This document shows, piece after piece, positions 54,991 to 64,000 of a DNA stretch of 64,000 nt. The notes below the pieces were generated by a model. That model saw nothing but the letters and a program-made list of their open reading frames with translations. It ran no database searches and had not been told where the DNA came from. A program made the translations under genes and the position numbers. The DNA comes from Ariolimax columbianus (lineage: Eukaryota > Mollusca > Gastropoda > Stylommatophora > Arionidae). Positions within the stretch are counted from its first letter, which is position 1. Each line of letters starts with the position of its first letter. Where the stretch lies: assembly GCA_036924085.1 (NCBI GenBank), contig JAVGWX010000004.1:77549090-77613089 (forward strand), read 5' to 3'.

Positions 54991-54994
54991 CATG

Positions 54995-56190
54995 GGTCCA
55001 GTCCATGCTTGGGTAGTTTTTCGTTTTGTACCTGCGGGTTATGTCTCTTCTTTCTTTTTCAGTCTGGCAGTTTTTGTTTCCAATACCTGGTATATTTTCT
55101 ACCACCTCTGGAAATATATGCTGCATCCAGGTAGGTTTTCGTACAGTAGGGATGGGCTTTGGTGTGTTAGTGCGTTCATAGGGTCTTCGTGCATCTTTGC
55201 TTTAGCTATCTCTGCAAAGTTTCTCCGCTTTAGTTTCCCATTTCCCAAATTGTTTAGTCTCTGGTGCATTCTGAGTTTCTCTGCTTGCTGCTGGGCTCTG
55301 CAGTCTCTTCTGTCGGTAATGAATTGCAGTTTTGTAATCTTTTCAAGTTCTACAATTGGCGTTGACTTCATGCCTCCTGTTATAACTCTCATGGCTTGGT
55401 TTTGGAGTTTGCTAATTTTATCGAAGTTCGCCTTTGATGCGGTTGTCCATGCCGCAATGCCATACTCGAGGACTGGTCTCACTCTTCCAGTGTACAGTTT
55501 CTTTAGTATACTTTCGTCTGCTCCCCAGCTTGTGCCAGCAAGTTTCTTCATGATTGCCATTCTTTATCTGGCTCTCACTCGGTTTCTCTCGATCTGACTT
55601 TTCCATGTCATGCGCCGATCAAATGTGACTCCCAAGTAGTTTGGGTTGTCGTTTGGCTTCAGGTATTTGCCGTTAAGTCTTATTTTGGTGTTTTGAGGTT
55701 TGTTTGAAAGCGAGAATATCGTACATGTCGTTTTTTCCTCGTTTATTTTGACCAGCCATGAGTTCGCCCACTCTTCCAGCGATGTTAGGGCCTGCTGCAT
55801 TTCTTGCTATGGTGAGATTCTTTTCAGAGGTCCACATAGCCAGATCGTCTGCAAACATTGAGCTATGGACTCTTCTTGGTATATTCTCTGTAATGTCGTT
55901 TATATACATCAGAAAGAGTGTGGGTGACAGTACTCCCCCTTGGGGTACTCCCTGCTCAAGTGTCAGCTTTTTGCTCATCTGCCCTTGTACTTGAACTCTG
56001 GCTGCTCTGTTTTTGAGGTAGTGGTTGATCCATTTGTACATTTTCCCACAAACTTCACTTCTTCTTAGCTTGACTGTAAGTCCCTCTTTCCAGACTTTGT
56101 CAAATGCCTTTTCTAGGTCCACCCAAACTGCTACTGTGTGTTTTTGCTCCTGGTAGGCATCTTCTATTTCCTGGGACAGAGTTTGAACTA
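54995..56190 (-). pseudogene. I-clade (Nimb-like) LINE, 5' half of the interrupted copy
   Basis: Reading from high to low: VDLEKAFDKVWKEGLTVKLR, LEQGVPQGGVLSPTLFLMYI, SMFADDLAMWTSEKNLTIAR, NDNPNYLGVTFDRRMTWKSQ, AGTSWGADESILKKLYTGRV and MRVITGGMKSTPIVELEKIT. Unlike the two young copies it retains GG before MKSTP. Small deletions near 55290 and 55795 break the frame. The 5' end is truncated inside the RT at about 56190. Confidence 0.9.
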
Positions 56191-56239
56191 GTGTAGTCTG
56201 GCTAGAAGTATATAGATTATAGTAGGGAGGCAAACTAGA

Positions 56240-56350
56240 CATTCCAAAAAGGCTAGTTGAAATCGGATGTGTCGGACAGAAAGGCGAAGTCATCGCAGAC
56301 TCAACGTTAACTATGACAAAACATTACACCGTCATTTTGGGGACAAATGC
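56240..56350 (+). repeat. Repeat family D copy next to a GAA tract
   Basis: GAAATCGGATGTGTCGGACA, GAAAGGCGAAGTCATCGCAG and TTAACTATGACAAAACATTA, followed within 20 bp by GAA repeats. Confidence 0.6.
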
Positions 56351-56795
56351 CGAAGAATAAGCAGAAGGAGAAGAAGAAGAAGAAAAAGAAGAAGAAGAAG
56401 AAGAAGAGTAGAAGAAGAAAATGAAGAATAAGCATATTAAGAAGAAGAAGGAGGAGGAGAAGAGAAAGAAGAAGAAGAAGAAGACGAAGAAGAAGAAGAA
56501 GAAGAAGAAGAAGAAGAAGAAGAAGCAGAAAAAGAAGCAGAAGAAGAAGAAGAAGAAGAAGAAGAAGAAGAAGAAAAAGAAAAAGAAGAAGGGGAGAAGA
56601 GAAAGAAGAAGAAGAAGAAGAAGCAGAATAAGAAGAAAGGGGAGAATAAAAATCAGAAGAAGAAGAAGAAGAAGGATGAGAAGAGAAAATAGAAGAATAA
56701 GAAGAAGAAGAAAAAGAAGAAAGAAAGAAGAAGAAGAAGAAGAGAAAGAGGAAGAAGAAGGGGGAAAATAAAATCAGTAGAAGAAGAAGAAGACT
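56351..56795. repeat. Long GAA/AAG-rich array
   Basis: About 445 bp of GAA with GAG, AAA and CAG variants. K/R/E-rich and L/S-rich ORFs here are artefacts. Confidence 0.95.
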
Positions 56796-57294
56796 AATCA
56801 ATGATGAGCAGGGCAGCAAATCAAGAGCTAGGCTTGCTAGCTTTCATCGCTCGTTGAGGAACCCCATAGCATGTGTTTGGAAGCCTTATGCCTGCTAGCC
56901 TTGCGCGCTCCGCTAAAAGCCTAAAGCCATGATGCGGGAAACCTGAACCTAACATTTTAACCAGATATGCACTTGATTAGAACCTGTAGAGAACGAGTAT
57001 ATTAAGGCGGCCGAAGAACGCCAAGCGAAACAAAATGGAAAATGATACCAGGGAATCTCTAATCTATTGTGAGCCGAGCTGAACAAGATAAACCAGAATT
57101 GAAGTCGGCAGAGAGCGATGGTTGCAACCATATGTACTAAGTGGAGCGCTTTTTACAAGATTTTATTTCGTAACGCCATGGCCGTTGTCCGTTTGCATGT
57201 ACTTCTATTTCTCATATTTTAACCAACTTCCCATAGAGACTGGACATTGTGTAAACAGCCCATGCAAGTGTGATCTTCTATTCAGTGACACTCC
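56796..57294. other. Gene-free stretch
   Basis: No supported feature. Confidence 0.4.
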
Positions 57295-57885
57295 TGTAGT
57301 CCATCGCATTTTGAATATCTGGGTACAGAATTGACAAACAATGGCGACTGTTCCAAAGAAATAAGAAGAAGATTAGCCATTGCAACGCAGAGGCTAAACA
57401 GCCTGAAGAAATTATGGCAGATCACCAACAAAACGACAAAAGGCAAAGTCTTGAGAGCCTGTGTTTTTCCAGTGGCAACATATGGCTGCGAATAATGGAC
57501 GATTACCAAATCTTTTAGACGAAGAATCGAGTCAAAATGTTTCAGAAAGATCCTCAGAATATCCTGGACAGAGAAAAAGACACATAGACTTTCGACAAGA
57601 GTTGAACATAGAGGAGAACTAGTTCATCAATTCCATTTTGAACTAGAAAATGTAAATACTTTGGTCACATCAAGAGACACGACGGTCTTGAGAGAACAGT
57701 GATGGAAGGTATGGAGCCAGGCAAAAGAGGAAGCGGTAGACCAAATAGACGATGGCACCAATATATCCAGGAATGCCTGTGTATGACTGTGGTGGAGGCT
57801 GTAGTTTTGGCAAGGGAAAGAGTTTCTTACAGACAGACTGTGATGGGAGCGATGTTCTTTAAAGAACATGCTTCATGATGATATG
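57295..57885 (+). pseudogene. RTE-type LINE (subfamily a), 3' end copy
   Basis: Translation across frames: HRILNIWVQN/THFEYLG region, KEIRRRLAIATQRLNSLKKL, CVFPVATYGCE, RILRISWTEK and RPNRRWHQYIQECLCM, ending GATGTTCTTTAAAGAACATG and an ATGATGATATG tail. 5'-truncated with stops and frameshifts. Confidence 0.85.
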
Positions 57886-58195
57886 AGTCCGATAAATATA
57901 AAAACATGTCTTAGTTTAAACAACAACTTCTACCGAAAGACACAGTTTAAAAACAATATTTACTTGTTTTGTTTACCTGGGGTATTAATTTTTAATGTCA
58001 TATTCCCGCGCAACACGAGAGGGATATTTAAAAAAATATGTTTGTGTTTACCAGTCTAATATTGTTTTATCGGAGGAAACGCTGTTAGTCTTGATGTTGA
58101 GTAAGTAAATAAAGGGACGATTCGATCGATTCAATTAATCAATCACATCCCGTCACTTCTCTCGATAGATAGGCAAATGAAAACATCCTGACAGC
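57886..58195. other. Gene-free stretch
   Basis: AT-rich; no supported feature. Confidence 0.4.
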
Positions 58196-58508
58196 ATGCA
58201 GATTCCTGGGCTGCTCTTCCTGCATCTGCAGGGAAAAACTATAAACTCTATTGGAGCGCTAGACTAGGGAAAATGCACAAAGAACTAAGCGAGGCAAGAA
58301 ATACCATGGAAAAAATCCTTCACCAAGAAACATAGGGAAAATTTTAAAAAAAAACATTCATAGAGCAAAAGAAGAACGAGATCCAAAGAAGTTGGCATGA
58401 AAAAACTGAAAGCCTCAACATGGACAGGGATACAAGTAAACTCTGGAACCTGACAAGAGCCTTACATGAGGAAACCAGAGGGAGCCATGGGAAGACAGTC
58501 ATTAAGGA

Positions 58509-58522
58509 AAATGGTAGAGTTA
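58509..58522. repeat. Target-site duplication of family E SINE, left
   Basis: AAATGGTAGAGTTA, repeated exactly at 58876-58889. Confidence 0.85.
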
Positions 58523-58875
58523 TTGTTGTTTTGAATGCCCACAATGAGTAGGTAACTCTTATGTGCGCCTTGAAAAGGGCATTAAGTGACGAGTTGCAGT
58601 AGCTTTCCTCACATCCCGAGCGTGCGGATGAAGGTAGACGGGGATCCTTCAGGTGGCTGTACTATGCTTGGCCTCATCTGCGTGTCGCTCATTACTACGG
58701 AGATTACGTCGAACCTCATCTTGTTAGCCATACGGTTGTCCTTGACAACAGCCCGTTTCCAGGACGACCAACGAGGAGGTCAGGTGAGAGTCTTGGCCAG
58801 TATATTTCTCCTGACCCTGCCTAACATTCTTTGATCAGTGTGTTTTGCCTGACCAGACGTTAGCTTCATTGGCCC
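58523..58875 (-). repeat. Repeat family E (SINE-like) insertion
   Basis: 353 bp between perfect 14-bp duplications. On the minus strand it starts GGGCCAATGAAGCTAACGTC, carries TCAGGCAAAACACACTGATC and GGCTGTTGTCAAGGACAACC, and ends CATTCAAAACAACAA. It is collinear with both arms of 46020-46905. No ORF and no obvious tRNA head, so the promoter class is unknown. The length, A/CAA-rich 3' end and duplication show retrotransposition by a LINE. Confidence 0.85.
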
Positions 58876-58889
58876 AAATGGTAGAGTTA
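58876..58889. repeat. Target-site duplication of family E SINE, right
   Basis: AAATGGTAGAGTTA; see left copy. Confidence 0.85.
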
Positions 58890-60282
58890 CACACTGCTAT
58901 TCATAAACTGTAAAAACAAGAACGCTCAGGAAAAACCTAGATCCAGGGGCAAGAAGAAAACTCCTGAAAATCTTCAACCAATCATAGATCACGGGTAAGA
59001 TCCCAGACCAGTGGCGGGAAGCTATCATTATCCTCATCAGAAAACCAAAAAAGAAGACAAGTAAGGAAAGCTATAGGCCAGTTAGTCTGCTCAGCTGTGT
59101 TGGAAAAGTCATGGACAAATTGAAAAATGGTAAACGCAAGACTAATAAAATCTGGAAAATAACCGGCTTCTACTGAACTCACAGTCAGCCTTTAGGAAAA
59201 ACCGTGGCACAGAAGACCAACTAGTGTACCTAACCCAAGAAACTACCCCCTATGAAGAGGCTGGCCAGAACAAGATGGGGTGCAAATAGCAACATTCTAA
59301 CAAATGTAAAAACTGGCACAGTCAGGCCAGTACTTGAATATGGCATGACAGCCTGGACTACATCAAAAACAAACACGGAACGACTAAACAAAATTCAAAA
59401 CTCGGGCTTAAGGATAATAACAGGAGGAATGAAGACTACACCAATCCAGAAAATGGAAACATATACAAATATAAGACCCCTAAATACTAGACGAGAGGAA
59501 AGAGTGCTGACACATAGTGAAAAGATGCTACGCATGCCTGATCATCCCATAAATATCAAACTGAAACACCAAGTTAAAAATAGGCTAAAGAGAACCAGGT
59601 TCGTCCATATATCCAACCACCTACACCAAAATATGGAGAACTAATTCCCAACCAACCTGCAGAAATAGAAATGCTTATCAACTATCAACAGCTAAGCTAC
59701 AATATAAACTAAACAACATCACAATAAGCACAGATATCCCAGGAATCAGAAGAAAAGATCAACACAGTGTCCACGAGCTGCAAACTTGAGCACAAACAGT
59801 GATTGAGGAGAAATATAATACCAAGGAATGGACACAGATGATTCAGCAGAGGGGGAAGATCGAAACGGGGGAGGAGGCATATTCATAAGACACAAAAGTG
59901 GAAATATAACAGAAGAAGCCCTCCTAACAGGAAAGTCGCCCACAAACCTCAGAGCAGAATCGATGACACTCTTGCGAGCACTGAGAATATTTAAAACAGA
60001 AAAGCAACCACCAACAAAAATAGATGTATTCACAGACTGCAGAGTACTATTAGAGGCAATACAAAAAAACAAACAACAAACCACTGTTATCAGAGATCAG
60101 AGCAGAACTAGGAAAACTCTAGATCCTCAACAACAGCGCTCCAGTTACTACCCGCCCATTGCGAAATCACGGGAAACGAGAGAACTGATGCTCTGGCAAT
60201 AGATGGCAGCAAAAAGGCACAATTTTATCATCGAGTACCATACAGAGGGATCAATAATATAATAAATTGGTATATACACCAA

Positions 60283-60621
60283 TGTAACAGTTCCAGCAGG
60301 AGCATGAGCGTTTAGGGCAGGAATGATGTGGTCGGCGACTCTGAGAACAAAGGTACCTGGATGTGTGCAAAGGTCACTCTTCGTCTCGACACTACGCCAA
60401 GGTCACTCACTGTCTCGATACTAGGTCAACAAAGGAAAACGGGGTTGGGGGAAAGAAGGTGTCTAGACAGGTAAGAGGCAAGGTGCTAACCACTAGCGTT
60501 TCGATTTGGGTAGTGTGGGATTAGTGACAGACAGAGGCCATCCCCCAGAGATTCCATTAGACATCTCTGATACTGCTTGAGACAATATAATACTAGACAA
60601 AGTTAAACTCAAGCAGACTGA

Positions 60622-60663
<42 letters not shown>

Positions 60664-61408
60664 TAAGAGCCAGAATTTAGCCAGGAGTCTGTTTAGTTCA
60701 CTGACTTAATAGAAGAGTCATTGATAGGCTGTTTTTACGAATGTGTAAGAACAGGGTCGCTGAACCAGCATACGCCTTCGAGCCTTGGCCAGTCGCTCTA
60801 TAAGGTGTGTGTTGGGCGCCCTGTGTCTAAGAAAGATCTGGATGTATGTGTGGTGTGTGTAGATACCGAGGGAACGATGTATGTTCTGAAGAGTTACGCA
60901 AATGTACAGATCGACTAGGTGAGATCTAGATGTGTGTGTGGTGTGTGTAGACACCGAGGGAACGATGTATGTTCCAGAGCGTGAGTATACGCAGATCGAT
61001 TGAGTGTGTGATCATAAGTGAGTATAAGTTGAATATATTATGTCCAGATCACCCGCCTGAGAGAATCTGATGGTCACAGAATACGAACGCGAGGACGAGT
61101 TTTTGAGAGTGTGTTGGGGATGCAGATAAGGGGAGGGGAGTATGCGGCTAGAACTGGGTTGGATTAGTGTGGAGCAACATCAATAGCTTATGCTTATAAA
61201 CTCCGAGTATCTCTTTAGATAAGATGTATTTCTTGTATTGTTGTAATTGCATTGCACTCATTTTAATAATTGTTGTATGAGTATGATATAATAAATATGC
61301 CACCTGCTGCGTGATATGTTATTTGTTGTGTGTGGTCGTGAATTATGTGAATGAATGTGGTAACATTCTAGATAGAATAACCCCAGTGGAAACATGGACT
61401 CGGCTACA
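60283..61408 (+). mobile_element. Solo LTR related to the gag-element LTRs
   Basis: Begins TGTAACAGTTCCAGCAGG and ends CATGGACTCGGCTACA, bordered by CCAA on both sides (60279-60282 and 61409-61412). The second half closely follows the 930-bp LTR: CATCAATAGCT(T/A)ATGCTTA, GAGTATGAT(A/T)TAATAAATATGCCACCTG, GATATGT(T/C)ATTT. A GA microsatellite lies at about 60629-60661, and a CACCGAGGGAACGATGTATG block occurs twice. No internal sequence or partner LTR, so the rest was lost by LTR-LTR recombination. Confidence 0.88.
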
Positions 61409-61412
61409 CCAA

Positions 61413-61845
61413 TAGAGAGAAGACAGAAACATAAGTAGTACACCAGACCCAATTCACCAACCCTAAAGAAACCAATAAACTACCTTATTTCGTCTGAGAA
61501 CTGGACACTGCAGACTACTAGAACATCTTTACCGACTGAAGATCTCCCACACCCATGACTGCCCACGCGGAACAGGAGGCCAGCACCCTGAACATATTCT
61601 ACAAGAACGCCCAATCTATAGGGAAATTAGATGCCAGCGAAGCTGAGACAACAGCTGTGGGGCAGCCCCTCCGACCTGGTGAAGATTACAGACTTCATCA
61701 TGGCGACTGGCCTGCAGATATAGCATGACCAAAAGATCCTGAACGAAAAAAAAGAAAAAAAAGTACAGAAACAGAAATTGAAAAGAGGATTCAGGAAAAT
61801 ATCTAAACACTAAACATAATAATAGCAACATTCATAAACATACCT
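61413..61845 (+). pseudogene. Older I-clade LINE, C-terminal end
   Basis: Across frames: RTGHCRLLEHLYRLKISHTH then DCPRGTGGQHPEHILQER, equivalent to RTGHNRLRYHL and ECPCGTGKMTTEHLLQNC. It continues the element at 58200-60282 beyond the solo LTR. Confidence 0.75.
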
Positions 61846-62457
61846 TAGAAAGCATGCACAGCAAACAGAATAGTAACATACATCGGAAATAGGACTTGGG
61901 AAACACGTACAGCGACAAAGACAAATTGTTCTAAACGTTCTTTTCTGCCGTTTGTGTATAATGTTTTATAGATCCTTCAAACACGTGATGTTCAGATAAT
62001 GTGACTGATTTGTTTTGAATTCTGCATTAATAGTGAGAAATGTTAAGGATGGTCCTACTTTCGCCACGGATGTAGTGTTAAAGACTTCCCTTTACTCGTC
62101 TGCAAACGCGTTTTCTTTTAATAGAGAGACATGTTTCCTTCTTCGCTGTTTTACTTTCCCTACTACAATTCAGGAAAATGGTTGACTTTAAGAATAGCGG
62201 GCACGCTGCTTTTCATTCTAACTAGTTACTTACTTGTATGTGTTGTTATGAGCTGTGACCATTTTGGGGAGATAGGATTTACTTATCGTACCCAAAGCGG
62301 TTCTCAGCTGCCATTGAAGACGTTTGTAGGTCCCTAAACTGGCAGGATCGAGGTGTCAACATACAAGGGACTTGTCGTAAGTCTTTACCCTGACTATGAA
62401 GGAGTAGGAGGAGAAATCTGAAATTTGGCACATATGTAGCTCATTCAATTTGTATTG
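61846..62457. other. Gene-free stretch
   Basis: A GTAGTGTTAAAGACTTCCC word near 62070 resembles the SINE module at 3770-3790. A splice-like ORF near 62226-62330 was rejected. Confidence 0.35.
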
Positions 62458-62927
62458 GACTTGAGAAGGGCAAAAGAAGGTGCAAGACTACCACAAACAG
62501 ATACTAGTATGACGTACGAAGAGTCAAAACGGCTTATTAAAGCCAGATACATGACCAAATGGGAAACTGAACATACTGGTTACACCAAAAATGATGCCTA
62601 TTACCAGTTGAACAGAAGAGAGCAGGTCGTTGTCTTCAGACTTCGCACTGGCCACAATAGACTGAGGTACCACCTATTCAACAAATTGAAGATAGGTGGT
62701 ACCGACGAATGCCCGTGCGGTACCGGTAAAATGACCGCTGAACATCTGCTGCAGAACTGCCCGACATACGAGGATCAGAGAGAGCAGATGTGGCCATCAC
62801 CAGTGGAACTGCAAGACAAGCTCTATGGCAGTGTCGACAGCCTCAGGATGACCGCCGCTTTTTTCGAAAAAAATAATGGTTACTGTCTGACTGCGTACGA
62901 AGAAGAAGAAGAAGAAGACTTGAGAAG
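62458..62927 (+). mobile_element. Short young I-clade (Nimb-like) LINE insertion with target duplications
   Basis: A 448-bp insert (62469-62916) between GACTTGAGAAG at 62458-62468 and 62917-62927. It encodes KEGARLPQTDTSMTYEESKR, YQLNRREQVVVFRLRTGHNR and DECPCGTGKMTAEHLLQNC and ends in ACGAAGAAGAAGAAGAAGAA. One extra A near 62872 shifts the last residues. This defines the 3' end and the duplication length of the family. Confidence 0.92.
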
Positions 62928-63159
62928 TATGAATTTCCATCCTTGACGGTTTTACCTGGTCTGGTGCATGGCGCAACACACCTTATTGACCGGATCTGCT
63001 ACTTTAATGGTTTGTCAGATCAATGGAGACATCAGAGATCAGAACTGTGATAACATTCTTGATGTTGCAGGGAAAATCACCTACAGAAGTACACAGGGAG
63101 ATGGAACCAGTGTTTCAGGAATTCTGTCCTTTGTATGCTTCTTTAAAAATCATGGTGTA

Positions 63160-63540
63160 GGCGGTTAAGTGTGGTCGTTCCCATGTTGCTGATGGTCTAA
63201 GATCAGAATTACCATCCTCAGTGTGCAGCGATGAAAATGCTGCAAGAATGAAACACATCATTGACCAGGATAGGAAAATGACAATTGCAGAGATATCTAA
63301 TTCAGCAAAACTGAATGAAAGTACAGTTTTTAGAATTTTACACAACAGACTGAACATGAGAAAAGTGTGTGCCCGTTGGGTCCGATGTCTGCTGACATGT
63401 GAACAGAAACAAACGAGGGTTGATTGTTGTGGCCAGTTGCTCAAAATGTGTCGGTCGAAAAACATGTTGACGACCTTGGTGACAGTAGATGAGACTTGGG
63501 TTCACAATTATGACCCAGATTATTTCTTTTCATAAAACTT
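63160..63540 (+). pseudogene. Mariner-type transposase fragment
   Basis: After a frameshifted start, the frame 63221-63535 encodes DQDRKMTIAEISNSAKLNES, TVFRILHNRLNMRKVCARWV, CEQKQTRVDCCGQLLKMC and VTVDETWVHNYDPD. The last contains the first catalytic aspartate (VDETW) of mariner transposases. It stops at TAA right after; the second and third catalytic positions are not found in order downstream. A different mariner lineage from 36300-36812. Confidence 0.85.
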
Positions 63541-63834
63541 AAAAAGCAGCTGAAAGGAAATCATATTGACAGTGACGAAGATGTCACACTGGCTTGTCAT
63601 AACTGGTTTAGTTCGAAAAATAAGTTACTTTATTCTGAAGGTCTTTTGAGAGTCACGCAGAAATGGCAGAAATGAATAAATTCAGGTGGTGGCTACATTG
63701 AGAAGGAATAAGCAGTGAGCCAAATTACAATTTTTTCGTCCTACTTCTTCATGGTCAATGTAAGGACATGACAAGCCCCTTGTAGATGACGAGCTGCTCT
63801 TAAACCTACGCTTTTTAAAACGACATTTAAGATC

Positions 63835-63955
63835 GTTAGCCACAGAACTACAAAAGCCAATCAAAGGCTAAATGCGCTGAATAAAGCAGACTATGCCGTT
63901 GGCCTGAACATAAATAGAAAGAAAACCCAATTTCTACCTCACTATTTCTGTTCTC
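63835..63955 (+). pseudogene. LINE RT fragment
   Basis: Translation TTKANQRLNALNKADYAVGL then NINRKKTQFLPHYF resembles the RT segment after YADD (L......A..VGL.IN..KTQ.M). About 40 residues; family uncertain. Confidence 0.45.
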
Positions 63956-63965
63956 AAGAGAAACT

Positions 63966-64000
63966 AATCATCATCATGTAGCATGTCCTTTGTAGAACGT
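63966..64000 (-). pseudogene. 3' end of another RTE subfamily a copy, running off the window
   Basis: ATCATCATCATGTAGCATGTCCTTTGTAGAACGT matches the 3' end and tail at 37778-37811. The element continues beyond the window. Confidence 0.85.

Larger units (their letters stand above)
49504..54994 (+). mobile_element. Young LTR retrotransposon with a gag-like ORF and no visible pol
   Basis: Two 930-bp direct repeats, TGTAACAG...CTGCTACA, flank a 3.62-kb interior. A 4-bp CATG duplication borders the element, and removing the element and one CATG restores the LINE sequence seen near 28413. LTR comparison in every part I checked showed no difference. The interior carries one 515-codon ORF (50717-52264), then about 1.8 kb without protease, RT, RNase H or integrase motifs. 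It would need enzymes from another element. Confidence 0.92.
58200..60282 (+). pseudogene. Older I-clade LINE, main part
   Basis: A second, diverged lineage of the RNase H-type LINE. It contains MDRDTSKLWNLTRALHEE (endonuclease-RT linker), then after a SINE insertion IPDQWREAIIILIRKPKKKT and SYRPVSLLSCVGKVMDKL, then a frame at 59252-59644 (KRLARTRWGANSNILTNVKT, EYGMTAWTTSKTNTERLNKI, GGMKTTPIQKM), then RNase H at 59828-60202 (DDSAEGEDRNGGGGIF, NLRAESMTLLRAL, VFTDCRVLLEAI). The central RT with its catalytic FADD is missing between about 59240 and 59252. Split again by a solo LTR at 60283. Confidence 0.8.

Noticed and set aside
62226..62330. Open minus frame between an AG and a GTAAGTAAC donor.
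   Set aside because: No homology and the donor context leads into repeats; likely chance.

Overview
This window looks like intronic and intergenic DNA from a mollusc, most likely a gastropod. The grounds are an 18S rRNA segment of gastropod type, I-clade LINEs that end in GAA tails, RTE-type LINEs, a Penelope-like element, tRNA-derived SINEs with a GGTTCAAATC-type B box, and much microsatellite DNA. No prokaryotic feature and no complete host gene is present. Most long open frames are retrotransposon pieces or run through microsatellites.

Host gene content is small. Two phase-0 exons on the minus strand, at 27120-27197 and 19089-19202, encode consecutive coiled-coil segments that I recognise as liprin-beta. 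A third candidate exon at 35695-35817 (minus) starts with an ATG and ends on a splice donor, but I do not recognise its protein. If it belongs to the same transcript, nearly everything from about 19 to 36 kb is intron filled with mobile DNA.

Layout. 0-6 kb: minisatellites, including a 1.3-kb array rich in C runs, among RTE and I-clade remnants. 6-19 kb: CR1-like, RTE and I-clade LINE fragments, SINEs and tandem repeats. 19-27 kb: a liprin-beta exon, a minus-strand LTR carrying an inserted LINE piece, a Penelope-like remnant and an RTE copy. 27.6-35 kb: a 7.37-kb insertion on the minus strand that reads, in its own sense, 5' ETS, the first two thirds of 18S rRNA, an 18S-derived degenerate satellite, and then a nearly complete I-clade LINE with a GAA tail. 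It is bounded by a 9-bp direct repeat. 36-41 kb: mariner-type remnants and a young nest of one LINE inside another with a perfect 191-bp duplication. 41-48.7 kb: simple repeats and a SINE-like repeat. 48.7-56.2 kb: an I-clade LINE copy split by a young 5.5-kb LTR element with identical LTRs, one gag-like ORF and no visible pol. 56-64 kb: GAA repeats, RTE, an older I-clade LINE split by a SINE and a solo LTR, a short young LINE insertion and a mariner fragment.

The main candidate for something new is the rRNA-LINE insertion at 27594-34958. Its order, strand and flanking repeat fit reverse transcription of a LINE RNA joined to the 5' part of pre-rRNA. Second is the gag-only LTR element at 49504-54994. 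All family assignments were made by reading motifs by eye, without database searches.
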